From the NCBI RefSeq assembly GCF_036417845.1, contig NC_089979.1:116841415-116905414 (forward strand): DNA of 64,000 nucleotides, written 5' to 3'. The notes under the pieces are model-generated. The model was given only the letters and a program-made list of their open reading frames with translations, was not told the DNA's origin and searched no databases. This DNA is from Apteryx mantelli. Lineage: Eukaryota > Chordata > Aves > Apterygiformes > Apterygidae. Both the position numbers and the translations under genes were made by a program. The number at the start of each line of letters is the position of its first letter. Position 1 is the first letter of the stretch. This document shows, one piece after another, positions 40,301 to 52,299 of the stretch.

Positions 40301-41639
40301 TTATTATTTATTGCTCAGTATCAAAAGGAATCAAACTGACATTGATTAAAGGCCATTGTGAGTTGTAGGTAATATTCATATCATTCTTTGAATAGTATGA
40401 TGCACATTGTAGGGATAAATTGAAATCATAGAAGACTGAAATAGGAGGGAATCACAGTATGATGCAATCATGTAAACAGTAGCACATATGTATAATTAAT
40501 ACAGATTTCCTTTGCCCACAGGAAAGGCCTGACAGGCCTGATCAAAAGTAGCAAATATTTTAGTTCTAACAAACACTTGAGTTTTTTCTTTGAACTGGTG
40601 AATATATATAAAAAATCTTATAAAGCAGGGTGGATTAACATGCCTCTGCTGCTTTTCCTCTTGATCTTTAAGGCTTATCAGAATCCTCTGTCCTCCCACT
40701 GAGTTTACTGGCTACTTAGGAAAATAAGCTGAGCAAAGTTCATTGTTTGCATTGAAAAAAAAAAGTCATGTGTAAATTGCTGATATTCCCATAGATGAAG
40801 ATATGAAATCAGATGCTTTTGGTCAGCCAGGAGGACATTAATGATTGGTACAGATCACATCCGTTATGAAGGACCAAGTTTCAGCAGTTAACACCCCTGC
40901 AAATTCCTCCTCTGCAATTAAGTGATACATAAGAGCTGCAGAACGAGTCTTTGAGAGCTTGCAGACTGATCTGCTATGTCAACTTCTGACCATGTAGAGA
41001 GTTGCACTGGCTTTCTTAAGGCTTTGCACAAGATCAGCTATTCAAACAGGGCAACCCAACTATGGACCTGGGCTGTGCAACACGGATTCAAACTGCCTCA
41101 TTGTATGGATGTGAAAGTGTAAGCAGTTTTTTTAGAAAGAGTGTCTATCTTGCAAAGGCATCTACTAATCTGGCAGCATCTGAATTTCTTCTTGTAATCT
41201 TGGGATTTAGGACATCAATTTGAGGCTAACTCCAGTAGTGTTAAAGACTGGGATTCGGTCTCAAGCTGGTCGAATAAGGCATGAATTCAGCAGGGAGTTT
41301 TGGGATAGGACTTAAGCTCCATGTCATAATACATGATAAGCTGCTTAAGTGCATTTGGTTCAGTTACATCCAATTAAATACTTGGCAATTAGGTTCCTTG
41401 TCTTTAAACATCATAAGGCCCCTGCCCTACAACAGGATTGGTGCTGGCTGACCTGTGTACATTGGTCAAGCTCCACAGATCCCATTGGCTGCTCTCCAGG
41501 TACCAAAAGATTTGTGTGCCCAAAATATATTTGAAGGTGGAGGCCTGCATGGTATGGACCATCAACAAGACAGACCTCCCTGTGCAGTCTCAACGGGATT
41601 GAGAGGACTTGAGGGGAGCCTCATGGTGGTACAAGCCAA

Positions 41640-42786
41640 GGAGGACCTCACATCAATGTATTTATTGTTGAATCTGCAAAACTTCTGTTTAGCAAATGAA
41701 GAAAAAGACTTTGGTGTGTCAACACAATGCTAAGATACCCAGTGCCTTTCAGTCGCTAATTCTGGATTTTGATAGTTATAGACTTCACTTCTATGAAGAA
41801 TCTGTTCTTTCCTAGTGCTTTCAGTCTTTGGGGGGGGGGGTTAATTAACCATCTGTTTTTGTTATAAATAGGAACAATATATAAAATCTTTTAAGTGCAA
41901 TAAACACAGAAAAATAGAAAACGTTTCAAGCCTGTGGCTCTCACAAATCATTTCTTCCATTTCCTCTGTTGCCAGATAAAGGAACAAGGAATACAGATGA
42001 ACGCGTCCAAGCTGGCTTCTGAGTAGGAAGATGGCTATTTCTGTGAGCAGCCATCACACCCAACATACGCAGAGACCTTTTGTTCACATACAGAGGAAAC
42101 AAAGGACACAGACATTCACTACTCTTCTGTATGGTAAGGTGACACAGAAAGAGAAAACTGCCGACTGCCAGGGCACAGTGCACACGGCAGACTGATGTTA
42201 ACACAGCATCTCCAAACTGCTGTGTTATGAGACTAAACACCAGCATTAAATGCTTCAGCTGATCGGCTGATACTGGGGACAAAACTGTAGGACCACAGCC
42301 GCACTTTACTACAAGCATTGGACTGCAGTACAAAGACAGTTTGAACAGTATTTCCCTCCCCTCCCCGACTCCCCCTCCCCAAAACACACTTCAAACAAGA
42401 AAGCAGTCCAACAGTTTTCTAAGACACGAGAACAGGACGTGAATTTAGTCCTTCAGAACAGGACTGTCTCCATCAGGGTTGTAATAGTCATCTTGCACCA
42501 GAAATCAGTTCAGACTTTTTTTTTCCCCTTACCTTATTCCTATTAGTTTCCAAGGGCCTCTCATTTCCCCAGTGGTTTCTGACTATATTTTCTTTCAATC
42601 AATCCACTTTTTGTATTTCTTAGTGTTGCTGTGACAGTCTAAATGTCTTTTTCTTCTCGTAGTTGCAGTTTTCTCGCTATTCCCTGAACATCTGCAAGAC
42701 AGCCCATCTGGGTTGACACAGTGTGAGATGAGGCAGACAGGTATTGCCAACAAAGGGCTCCTACTGCAGCAAGTGGGCTGTTGAAA
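41640..42786 (-). other. STAC: Probable STAC 3' UTR
   Basis: This lies directly downstream of the STAC stop codon on the minus strand. The first AATAAA I see in the sense direction is at 41661-41666, with T/G-rich sequence after it, which would give a 3' UTR of about 1.1 kb. A G11 run (41830-41840 on the plus strand) and a C-rich plus-strand patch at 42356-42380 lie inside. A 148-codon frame at 41941-42387 on the minus strand is unlike any known protein and is treated as chance. The exact end needs transcript data. Confidence 0.4.
41661..41666 (-). terminator. STAC: Candidate STAC poly(A) signal (AATAAA)
   Basis: First canonical AATAAA on the minus strand after the stop codon, about 1.12 kb downstream. 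A T/G-rich element follows within 30 nt. Other sites farther downstream (near 40310) are possible. Confidence 0.4.
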
Positions 42787-42885
42787 TCAGATGTTTTCTA
42801 AGACATCTATGGGGACAAAGCCTTTCTTCTTCCCGCTGTATACTTTGATGAAGCCATCGTGTTCCTTTTCAGAAGTCACGCAGAT
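42787..42885 (-). CDS. STAC: STAC terminal coding exon (end of second SH3-like domain)
   Basis: This 99-nt exon encodes 32 residues plus a TGA stop (42787-42789). It starts ICVTSEKEHDGF, has GKKKGFVPIDVLENI at the C terminus, and follows an acceptor ending CATTCAG. It completes the second SH3-like domain of STAC, a cytoplasmic adaptor. STAC-family proteins bind the II-III loop of L-type calcium channels through their SH3 domains and slow calcium-dependent inactivation (family knowledge). The exon is in phase 0 and follows the exon ending KENQ at 56358. The closing VLENI is as I remember for STAC and differs from STAC2 and STAC3. The 13.5-kb intron upstream carries the large CR1. Confidence 0.93.
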   Translation of the reverse strand: MCVTSEKEHDGFIKVYSGKKKGFVPIDVLENI

Positions 42886-45800
42886 CTGAATGCAAAGAAG
42901 GTATGACAATAATAAACTCTTTGCCACGATCAGGCGACACATTATTCCAGGCTATTTAGCAGGTGGGCCAGACTTCCTGCCAGTTACTCCCGTAAGCAGA
43001 ACAATCATTTTTAGGCTCTCATTGCTTTGACTGCTTTGACTAGCTCATATTTTTAGCGACAAACCTTCCCCCCGCCTCCCCAAAGTGCCGCATATGCATA
43101 AGATGCATCAAAACCAGGAAGAACTTTGTTGTGGATCAAAGATTTTGAAGCTTGCATTATGACTTCGACCTACTGTAACTACCATAGTTTAAGGTGGACA
43201 TTGTTTTCTATGTGTGAGGGAGAAATGGGTAATTCAGACCATGAGCTATCCGGCTCCCTGGACAGTCAGTGGTGAAAAGTAATCGCCATGCCAAGGCGAG
43301 TCACTTGTAGTATCTGATCTGAACACAAGCATATTCTCTACAGCATGTTTAAGGAGCCCAGGTACTCCTCAGATGGACAGCAGGTTGTCTTATTCAGTCA
43401 TTCCTCTCACCAACAGATGCCTATGCCGGTCTTGGGTGCCAAGTCCGAATATGCTGAGAGTGTGTTTGCATAGCACCTACTCCAAATGGAGCCAATTATG
43501 GCCCGAGCATATGGTCTTTACAGTAATACAAATATTACATCACAGTAAAGGTTTGCATTTCCTAAAGACCTTCGTGATCTCTGATACTTCCTTTTTAGGG
43601 CCCAGCTTGAGACACTTTTGGCAATGGCTGAGCACTTGTTGCCTGAATGCCTAGCAGCACAGGTGTTTCAGGCTGGGCACTTGAGCACAGAGGCACTCAA
43701 AATTAAGAGCTGCTTTCAAATATCTGTGCCAAGGAACTATGTATTTCCTCTTAATCAAGTAAGATTAAAAATTAAACAGAAAACTGATAGTCCTATTGAG
43801 AGTAACTCACTGGTTTCTCATGATGCAAGTGCCAGGTCCTTAATGCTCTCTGTCTGGACTAACACTCAGAAGGGCTTTGTCTGATAGTTATTTGTGATGT
43901 TTAATTATAATAATTCAGGAGGTATGAAATGAACAGAAATGGCTCTAAAATGTTCCCAACTAAATGCATTTCAGCATGACTATTATGGATTGTACAGTGA
44001 CACCTAAATGCCACATCTGAACTCTGGGCCGGTTTGTCCTCCTGCTGTTACATACGTAAAATTTACTGACACTGCCAGTGGGAAAAGAAAGGTCTTAAGA
44101 AAGAGGTGAAGCTGCATCATATTTGCCACCAAGAATATTTGGAAATGCTCAGGTGCATCTCTGTACCTGCAAATAAGGGTTTGGAAAGCAAATGGGCTCA
44201 TTAGTTTTCTTACCTGAGCTACCTACTTAGTACTAACTGAATTGAATCCCTGGGGTAGAATGACTGAGCACACCAATAATGCTGACATCCAATTAAAAAA
44301 CATAATCTATTCTTGTTTGGGCTAAAGCACATGGAAACAGTAAGAGAGGCATGTAATTTATGCCACTTAGTCAAGGTACTGTCGCAAAAAAGCCAAGCTA
44401 TTTGTGGAAGGAATCCCTAGCACAACAGCTGCTCCCACTCCGGCCATGTCACTGTCAAAGCAAAAAGATGCGTAAAGCACATGTACACAGAAAGTTGTTT
44501 CTGACTATTGCTAGAAGTTGGTCTGTGGCTCTGAGAAAGACTATGAAACCTTAAGTGATGTGAGAACAAGCCTGCAAAGAAGCACCAGAGTAAGGATGAC
44601 CAAGCACGGCAGAGTGTCCAAGAGTAGAAAAGAGCATCTTGGTTGAAAGACCCTCCTTCTTAGTTGATCTGTCTGTGGGAAAAGAAGCCTTTGCAACTTC
44701 TCTGCAAATGGACTTAGCTTTTCCAAAGGTACACCTGACCCTCCCTGTGCTCTCTTCCTAACTAAAGTCTGCAAGACCTCTAGTTTTTGGCATGAGCAGG
44801 GAAAAAACAAACAAACCCAACATCTCCAGATGGGGCTCCGCAGAGGTCTGCACTGTTCACTAGCAGCGCTGCCTCTCACGCTTAACCTGAGGCTTGGTGC
44901 TCAATGTGTTGCAGAAACAGAGTGATTTTCCCCAATGTCTTGTACAGTCAGCAGCATGATTTGTTGGCAAAGTAAAAAACTGGATTTCCTGAACACTGCT
45001 TTTCTCCCTCCTTGAAGAGACAAAATGATGGCAGATTTGGCCTTTTAGAAGTTTTTTTGGTTCTGCTGCTGGTCTGCTATTTGAGTTCTCCTGATGTCAG
45101 TGGGAATGCTCTGCTATGGTAATAGCTTTAGATCTTCATTGGGTATGAGGTACATAACCTTTCCACAAGAATTTCTCTCACACTCTATACTAATACATAA
45201 ATTGGAATTCTCCCAAATTCCAGCTGAAATGCTCTAACACTAATACACTAACCCTTGAATGCATTGGCTCCTGGCTGGCAGTTTTTTCCACTCTCTCCCA
45301 AGGAAGGGCATGTGTCTGGAGGGAATAGAGAGCATGGCCACAATATGCCACACTTTGCTAATCCTGTGCCAGTCAGAGGTCCTGGGGGGCTGTGGCAGCT
45401 GCTGTCTGCCACAGGTACACAGGTACAAAGCCCTGGAGAGGCTCCAAATACTGCAGTTTCAGAAACGAGAGAACACAACACAGTCTTTAGCCACTTTTGT
45501 CCTCATCGCCTTTCGCGAGCGCTGCCCTTAAGCTCAGTTTGACCCAAGGTTTTCACCCACAAGTTGTAGCTTTGGGATCTGGCTCTTGACTTTCTTAGGT
45601 GGGTGTAAATCAAGGGTAAACCCAGGGATGTAAATAGTGGTATCCAGAGTTTTGGGCTTGGCCTGATGAAGCAGCTGCCACTGTGGACTAGCCGTGGTGA
45701 CAGATGGCAAGCGTGATGGCTGTGAAGGTACAAGGGTACCGCAGCTGCCAGCAGGCACTAACAGCTTGCTGCGGTAAATTGGAAGCTGCTTAAAATGGCA

Positions 45801-46553
45801 ACTACTCAGGCTGGCATGTTTTGGGGGAAGGCTGCTGTCCTGCCAAGGTAAATGAGCAGCAACTCCCCAGTGAATTTGGTAGCAACACAAATGGAGGAAG
45901 ATTTTTTTTTTTCTTCAAAAAACAAAAATAAAAAGGACTCTGTTTCAAGAGATTAGTAATGGGGTAAGCCATGGATTAAGCACTATATCTCAGGCTGTTT
46001 CTGAGTCATCAAGTGGCCCTCAGAAATAACTGAAAATGGGATGTAATATTAGAAAGTCATTTCCACATTCTCCTGTTTCATTTTGATAGAAACCCCCCCC
46101 CCAACAAAAAACCCAACTGTTGGAATTCTGACTCTTTTCTGAACTTATTAACATCTTCTGTTCTCAGGAGTTCATATTCACCAGGCAGCTCCATGGCAGA
46201 TGGGGGAGATGAACAATTGAGCATAGCTCAACACAGGCAGCGAACAGACACAGCAGTTTGTGCAGGAGTGTCTGGGCTCTGCTTAGAACTTTTGAGGACC
46301 TTGTTGGAAGTTGTGCGGGCTTTCTGGGGACCCCAAGGAACTAGAGGGTATTTGCTGCTAACAGGAAAGGGGAGCTAGGCAAGGACAACTACAGGAAGCC
46401 TTAACTTCTCTTGGGAGAAGCTCTAGCTAGGTGTAGCTGCCTCTAAAATGCTCTCTTGGTTGTCCCTGATCAGAGGGAGTTGGGGCCTTTGATCCAGGTG
46501 GCCCTTGATTAGGGCAGGTCAAGCACCCTGTGAGTCAGTGCTAGGGAGAGGCC

Positions 46554-46561
46554 TATATAAG
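46554..46561 (+). promoter_or_regulatory. CR1 TATA-like box
   Basis: TATATAAG lies about 20 nt before the start of the open ORF1 frame at 46575, within the CR1 5' region. It may be part of the internal promoter. A 27-bp motif just downstream (46585-46611) also occurs upstream at 46244-46270 with 22 of 27 identities. Confidence 0.4.
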
Positions 46562-46574
46562 AGCCAGGCCCAGA

Positions 46575-47725
46575 GTGCAGGGAGCAGAGACAGCAGTTCA
46601 TGCAGAAGGGTGCAAGAAGGCACCTTTGCTTCCAGTCCTAGTAGTGTATGCTTCCTCAGATATGGCCATGACACACTGCAGAGCACACTCTGCAGTAGCT
46701 GTTGGAGTTGCTGCATCAGCTGTGTCAGAGGTTTTGACCCAGACAGACCTTCTGACAACAGATGCAGCTCTACAGGTCTCAGGCTGTAGGGAGTGCTTGG
46801 GGCCTCTCGGTGAGGCCTGGGCTGGCAGTCAGCTCTCCTGCAGGAGGTGTGCTGCTGTTGATTAGTTCTGTCATCAGGTAAGGGAGTTACGGGAGGAGGT
46901 CAGTAGGCTGCCCAGCATCCGAGAAGATGAGCAAGAGATAGGGTATTCTTGGAGACCATACAGCTCCAGGAGTCCCAACCCCCCACAGCAGTGGAGTTGC
47001 TGGAGGGCTCTGTGCCGTGTGAAACGGTACATAACACTGTAGAAGAAGGCTGGAAACTGGTCACTTCTTGTAGGAGGAGAAAGGCTCCTACTTCTCCTGA
47101 AGACTGGCATTTGAGGAACAGGTTTAGTGCCCTCCAGGATGAGGAGGAGCTAGGCATGACTTCAAGGGAAGCAACTGGGCTGAAAGACCCTGTGCCTTGC
47201 CGGAACGCCCAGAAGAAGCAGCGGGTGATTGTTGTGGGGGACTCCCTGCTGCAGGGGACGGAGGCATCTATCTGCCGACCTGACCTCATGTCTAGAGAGG
47301 TTTGTGGCCTGCCAGGGGCTTGAATATGAGATGTCATGGAAAGATTGTCAAGGCTTGTCCACATGTTGAACTATTACCCTCTGCTGCTCTTCCATGTAGG
47401 CATTAATGATACCAAGGGCAAACTGGAGACCATCAAACAGCATTTCAGAGCTCTGGGGATGGTGGTCAAGGGTCTGGGAGCCCAGGTCATTTTCTCCTCA
47501 ATCCTGCCAGTGAGGGGGAAGGATGGGAGGAGGAGGAGACAGATTTTCCAAGTTAACAGCTGGCTGCGCCGCGGGTGTTGGCAACAGGGTTTTGGTTTCT
47601 ACGACCATGGGACCCTGTTTGAAGATCGACAACTGATGGCGAGAGATGGGATCCACCTCACGAGGCGGGGCACGCGGGTCTTTGCCAACAGGTTGGCCAA
47701 CCTGGTAAGGAGGGCTTTAAACTAG
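46575..47725 (+). pseudogene. CR1 ORF1 (broken): cysteine motif + SGNH esterase-like domain
   Basis: ORF1 of CR1 elements encodes a nucleic-acid-associated protein with an esterase domain. The N-terminal part (46575-46865) has a CX2C...CX2C motif (SGCREC, then SCRRC). The C-terminal part keeps the SGNH hydrolase blocks: GDS with the catalytic serine at 47243-47245, GIND at 47399-47410, and DGIH with D at 47645 and H at 47654, so the triad is preserved. Defects are a TAG at 46863-46865, a frameshift near 46944 (equivalent to +2 or -1), and two TGA stops at 47321-47323 and 47327-47329 in places where arginine CGA is expected. The frame ends at TAG 47723-47725. The true N terminus is uncertain. 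No working protein can come from this copy. Confidence 0.85.
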
Positions 47726-47821
47726 AAAAGATGGGGGAAGGGGAGAGTTATAGAGACAGTCAGCAAAACACGGCTCAAGTTGGGATGTCTCCAGCAGGTG
47801 CATGCAGCCAGGGAAGTGCAC

Positions 47822-50658
47822 ATGGGATGTGGCTATGGAGGATCCTCTTGTATCCCTCCTGGGAAACCTGCATGCTCGATCACCTCTCTGAAATGCCTGT
47901 ACACCAATGCACGCAGCATGGGGAACAAACAGGAAGAACTAGAGATCTGTGTGTGGTCGCAGAGCCATGATCTCATTGCAATTAAAGAGACATGGTGGGA
48001 TAGCTTACGTGACTGGAATGCTGTCATGGATGGCTACGTGCTTTTTAGGAAAGACAGGCCAGGAAAGCGAGGTGATGGAGTTGCTCTTTATGTGAGAGAG
48101 CAACTGGAATGTATTGAGCTGTGCTTAGGGGTGGATGAAGAGCGAGTCGAGAGCTTATGGGTAAGGATTAAAGGGCAGGCTAGCATGGGTGACACTGTTG
48201 TGGGTGTTTACTACAGGCCACCTGATCAGGAAGGGGAAGTCGATGAGGCCTTCTACAGACAGCTGGAAGTAGCCTCATGATCCCAGGCCCTGGTTCTCAT
48301 GGGGGACTTCAACCACCCTGGTATCTGCTGGAAAGACAACACAGCTAGGCTCAAACAGTCCTGGAGGTTCCTGCAGAGCATTGGTGACAACATCTTAACA
48401 CAGGTGCTGGAGGAGCCAACAAGGAGAGGTGTGCTGCTGGACCTCATACTAACAAACAAAGAAGAACTGGTGGAAGATGTGAAGGTTGAGGGCAGCCTTG
48501 GCTGCAGTGACCATGAGATGGTGGAGTTCAGGATCCTGCGAGGAGAAAGCAGGGCAATAAGTGGGATCGCAACCCTGGACTTCAGGAGAGCAAACTTTGG
48601 CCTCTTCAGGGACCTACTTGGAGGAATCCCATGGGTTACAGCCCTAGAAGGAAGGGGGGTTCAAGAGAGCTGGTTAATAATCAAGGATCACTTCCTCCAG
48701 GCTCAAGAGCGGTGCATCCCTATGAGTAGGAAGTCAAGCAAAGGAGGCAGGAGACCTGCATGGATGAGCAAGGAGCTCCTGGCAAAACTCAAACAGAAGA
48801 AGGAAGTATACAGAAAGTGGAAAGGGGGACAAGCCACTTGGGAGGAATATAGGAATGTTGTCAGAGTATGCAGGGATGTGAGGAGGAAGGCTAAGGCCCA
48901 TTAGGAATTAAATCTGGCAAGAGATGTCAAGGACAACAAGAAGGGCTTCTTCAAATACATCTGTAGCAAAAGGAAGACTAGGGAAAATGTGGGCCCTTTG
49001 CTGAATGGGGTGGGTGCCCCACTGACGAAGGATGCAGAGAAGGCAGAGTTACTGAATGCCTTCTTTGCTTCAGTCTTTACTGCTCAGGCCAGCCCTCAGG
49101 AACCCCAGACCCTGGAGACAGGAGAGAAAGTCTGGAGAAAGGAAGACTTTCCCTTGGTGGAGGAGGATCGGGTTAGAGATCATTTAAACAAACTTGACAC
49201 CCACAAATCCATGGGCCCCAATGGGATGCACCCATGAGTGCTGAGGGAGCTGGCGGATGTTATTGCTAGGCCACTCTCCATCATCTTTGAAAGGTCATGG
49301 AGAACAGGAGAGGTGCCTGAGGACTGGAAGAAAGCCATTGTCACTCCAGTCTTCCAAAAGGGCAAGAAGGAGGACCCAGGAAACTACAGGCCAGTCAGCC
49401 TCACCTGCATCCCTGGAAAGGTGATGGAGCAGCTCATCCTGGAGGCCATCTCCAAGCATGTGGAGGACAAGAAGGTGATCAGGAGTAGTCAGCATGGCTT
49501 CACCAAGGGGAAATCATGCTTAACCAATCTGATAGCCTTCTCTGATGGAATGACTGGCTGGGCAGATGAGGGAAGAGCAGTGGATGTTGTCTACCTTGAC
49601 TTCAGCAAGGCTTTTGACACTGTCTCCCATAACATCCTCATAGACAAGCTCAGGAAGTGCAGGTTAGATGAGTGGACAGTGAGGTGGACTGAGAACTGGC
49701 TGAATGGCAGAGCTCAGAGAGTTGTGATCAGCGGCGGCACAGTCTAGTTGGAGGTCTGTAGCTAGCGGTGTCCCCCAGGGGTCAGTACTGGGTCCAGTCT
49801 TGTTCAACTTCTTCATCAATGACCTGGATGAAGGGACAGAGTGCACCCTCAGCAAGTTTGCTGATGATACAAAACTGGGAGGAGTGGCGGATACCCCAGA
49901 GGGCTGTGCTGCCATTCAGAGAGACCTGGACAGGCTGGAGAGGTGGGCAGAGAGGAACCTCATAAAGTTCAACAAAGGCAAGTGCAGGGTCCTGCACCTG
50001 GGGAGGAATAACCCCCTGCACCAGGACAGGTTGGGGGTTGACCTGCTGGAAAGCAGCTCTGCAGAGAAGGACCTGGGAGTGCTGGTGGACAAGTTAAGCA
50101 TGAGGCAGCAATGTGCCCTTGTGGCCAAGAAGGCCAATGATATCCTGGGGTGCATCAGGAAGAATGTTGCCAGCAGGTCGAGGGAGGTGATCCTGCCCCT
50201 CTACTCAGCCCTGGTGAGGCCACATCTGGAGTGCTGTGTCCAGTTCTGGGCTCCCCAGTACAAGAGGGATGTGGCACTACTGGAGCAAGTCCAGCGAAGG
50301 GCTACAAAGATGATTAGGGGACTGGAGCATCTCTCTTATGAGGAAAGACTGAGAGAGCTGGGCCTGTTTAGCCTGGAGAAGACAAGGCTGAGAGGAGATC
50401 TTATTAATGTGTACAAATATCTTAAGGGAAGGTGTCAAGAGGATGGGGCCAGACTCTTTTTCAGTGGTGCCCAGCGACAGGACATGAGGCAACAGGCACA
50501 AACCAAAACACAGGAAGTTCCATCTGAATATGAGGAAAAACTTCTTCCCTGTGAGGGTGACAGAGCACTGGAACAGGTTGCCCAGAGAGGTTGTGGAGTC
50601 TCCTTCTCTGGAGATATTCAAAACCCACCTGGACGTGATCCTGTGCAATGTGCTCTAG
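47822..50658 (+). pseudogene. CR1 ORF2 (broken): endonuclease + reverse transcriptase
   Basis: This is the replication protein of the element: an endonuclease that nicks target DNA and a reverse transcriptase that primes from the nick. Endonuclease landmarks are TNARSMGNKQEEL, the ETWWD block, GDFN (48302-48313) and SDH (48506-48514). Reverse-transcriptase landmarks are the YLDFSKAFDTVSH block (about 49589-49630), VPQGSVLGP and FADD (49857-49868), with both aspartates retained. Defects are stops at 48278-48280 (TGA), 48902-48904 (TAG) and 49235-49237 (TGA), a frameshift near 49742, and an extra T in the T5 run at 50457-50461. The C-terminal part then runs in a third frame to TAG at 50656-50658. 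The first in-frame ATG is 47822, but the frame is open from 47726, just after the ORF1 stop. Confidence 0.92.
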
Positions 50659-52299
50659 GTGATCCTGTTTGAGCAGGGAGGTTGGACTAGATGATCTCCA
50701 GAGGTCCCTTCCAACCTCAACCACTCTGCGATTCTGTCTAATTAGGAAATGATCCTTTAAGTTGCACGCTCATTAACACTCTCCTGTTCCTCTAAGTCTT
50801 GTGCTTTGAATTTGGGCTCAAATGGAAAATTCTCTTTGTTCACGAGCGACTTTGAACTCTCGATATATATGTATATTTTTTGGCTGCTGTCTTTTGCTTA
50901 CTCTTCTCTCTCCTGTATCTTTAACCTTTCTGTCAGCCACAGAGCGGTTCTGACCAAATAGGAATTTGGTTATGAGGGCAATGCAGTTTCAAGAGATGTC
51001 CTGGAGCCTGCAGACACTGCCAGGCCAAGGGGTCTGAAAGCTCAAGTCTTCTATTTATCTGTAAGAATGACACAGGACAGTGGCACTGTGAGTTTCTGTA
51101 TCTACTTCTGCCACTGCATTAAAGTCCTTGCCTTGGTGAACTTTGTGGATGGAAATGATAACTAGTTCTGCTTTCATGCCCAGTCAGTCATAGTGCCTGT
51201 GATCATGACAGGTTTCATATCAGCTGTTTCATTAGCTTTTGGACTGAGAAGACCAGCTTGTTTTACATATGGCCCTTAGGGTTTTAAAGATGACCTACAC
51301 TAGACTGGATCAATAATGGTTTGCTCTCAGGTTCTGGACTCTTCCAAAATTTGTGTGCCAGAGCATCTCTGAATGAATGGGGACAGATATCCCTGTTCAC
51401 CAAACTGACATCATTGGAAATCAGAGACAGCTGGAAAAAAGCCCTTTTCCCCTTAAGCCTAGATTTGAGCTGCAGCATTTATTGCAGGGGAGCACACGAG
51501 GAACTACAATATCACTTTCTGAGCTGGATTTGTGGTGTAAATGGTTCAGTCTGGATGCGTAAAGCACTGTGATGCAGCTGGTTTTCAAAGGCAGCTGAAC
51601 CATGCTCTTAGAAGTCCAGCTCCTTTTGGACTATCTCAGGATTAAAAATGGGGGGGCCTAAAACCACAAAGCATCCAGACTAATCTAAAGAAGTCCTGAG
51701 CCTGGTGGAGCACCTGAAGCTGGTGACCTGGCTGCAATCCTGCCTTGTTGAACTCAGTCTCCGGAGAGGCTGGGCTTGTGTTTAAGCCCATTCCTAGGCT
51801 TTCCTGAGGTGGCTGTATTTTTGGGGTGTATTTGGGAGTTTCGGCATCAGTGGCGTTCAAGTCCAGCTTTGGGGGAGGATCAGAGTTGTACCTAGCTGCT
51901 AACATGCATGTGCCAAAAAGTCGCTCATTTTCAAATTCAGGTGACGGGGTGTTGGGGTAGGAGAGCAGTGCATCCTTTAAGCTCCAGTGCTATGGGACAG
52001 CAAGGCTTAAAGCTCTGCTTTGAAAGTTGTGATTGTTACAATAACAGCGGCCCATTTGCAGTCACTGCAAAAGCCAGTTGGGAGACTCCTTTTGTAGCAG
52101 AGCTAGTTTACATTAGTGACATTTGGAAAAGATATCCATTGCAAATTGGATCTGTTGCATGGAGCTCTGTGTAAAATCACAGTCCACTTTTGGATGAGCA
52201 GAGAGCTTCTGATTGCCAGCCTTGTAACAAAAGTTGTGGTTTGGGATCGCTTCTATTGCACAAGATCACTTGTGCAATTTAAAATCAGTTGTGTTATTT

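Larger units (their letters stand above)
27428..41639. other. Intergenic DNA, no gene recognised
   Basis: No supported gene. It contains a G13 run, a MIR-like relic and a TG/TA repeat (listed separately). In mammals DCLK3 lies tail-to-tail downstream of STAC. I looked for kinase landmarks (HRDLKPEN, DFG) on the plus strand and saw none, so DCLK3 is probably outside the window. A 119-codon frame at 29173-29532 has no recognisable domain. Confidence 0.55.
46190..50737 (+). mobile_element. CR1 LINE retrotransposon, nearly full length, inactive
   Basis: A non-LTR retrotransposon of about 4.5 kb in the last STAC intron, antisense to the gene. In order it shows a 5' region with a TATA-like box, ORF1 with a cysteine motif and an SGNH-esterase domain, ORF2 with apurinic-type endonuclease and reverse transcriptase, a 3' UTR with GGTTGGACTAGATGATCTCC, and a decayed ATTCTGTG tail ending near 50737. 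Both reading frames are broken by stops and three frameshifts. The 3' end is clear. The 5' boundary is uncertain, anywhere from about 46180 to 46440, and was chosen where composition shifts from AT-rich flank. Most CR1 copies are severely 5'-truncated, so this length is unusual. Confidence 0.93.

Noticed and set aside
1..41639. DCLK3 exons expected downstream of STAC from mammalian gene order
   Set aside because: No kinase motif (HRDLKPEN, DFG, APE) was found in the frames I could read, so there is no evidence in the window.
41941..42387. 148-codon minus-strand open frame just downstream of STAC
   Set aside because: It lies in the likely 3' UTR, starts in a G-rich low-complexity run and shows no domain.
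50277..50724. Minus-strand frames opposite CR1 ORF2
   Set aside because: They are shadows of the reverse-transcriptase coding sequence on the other strand.
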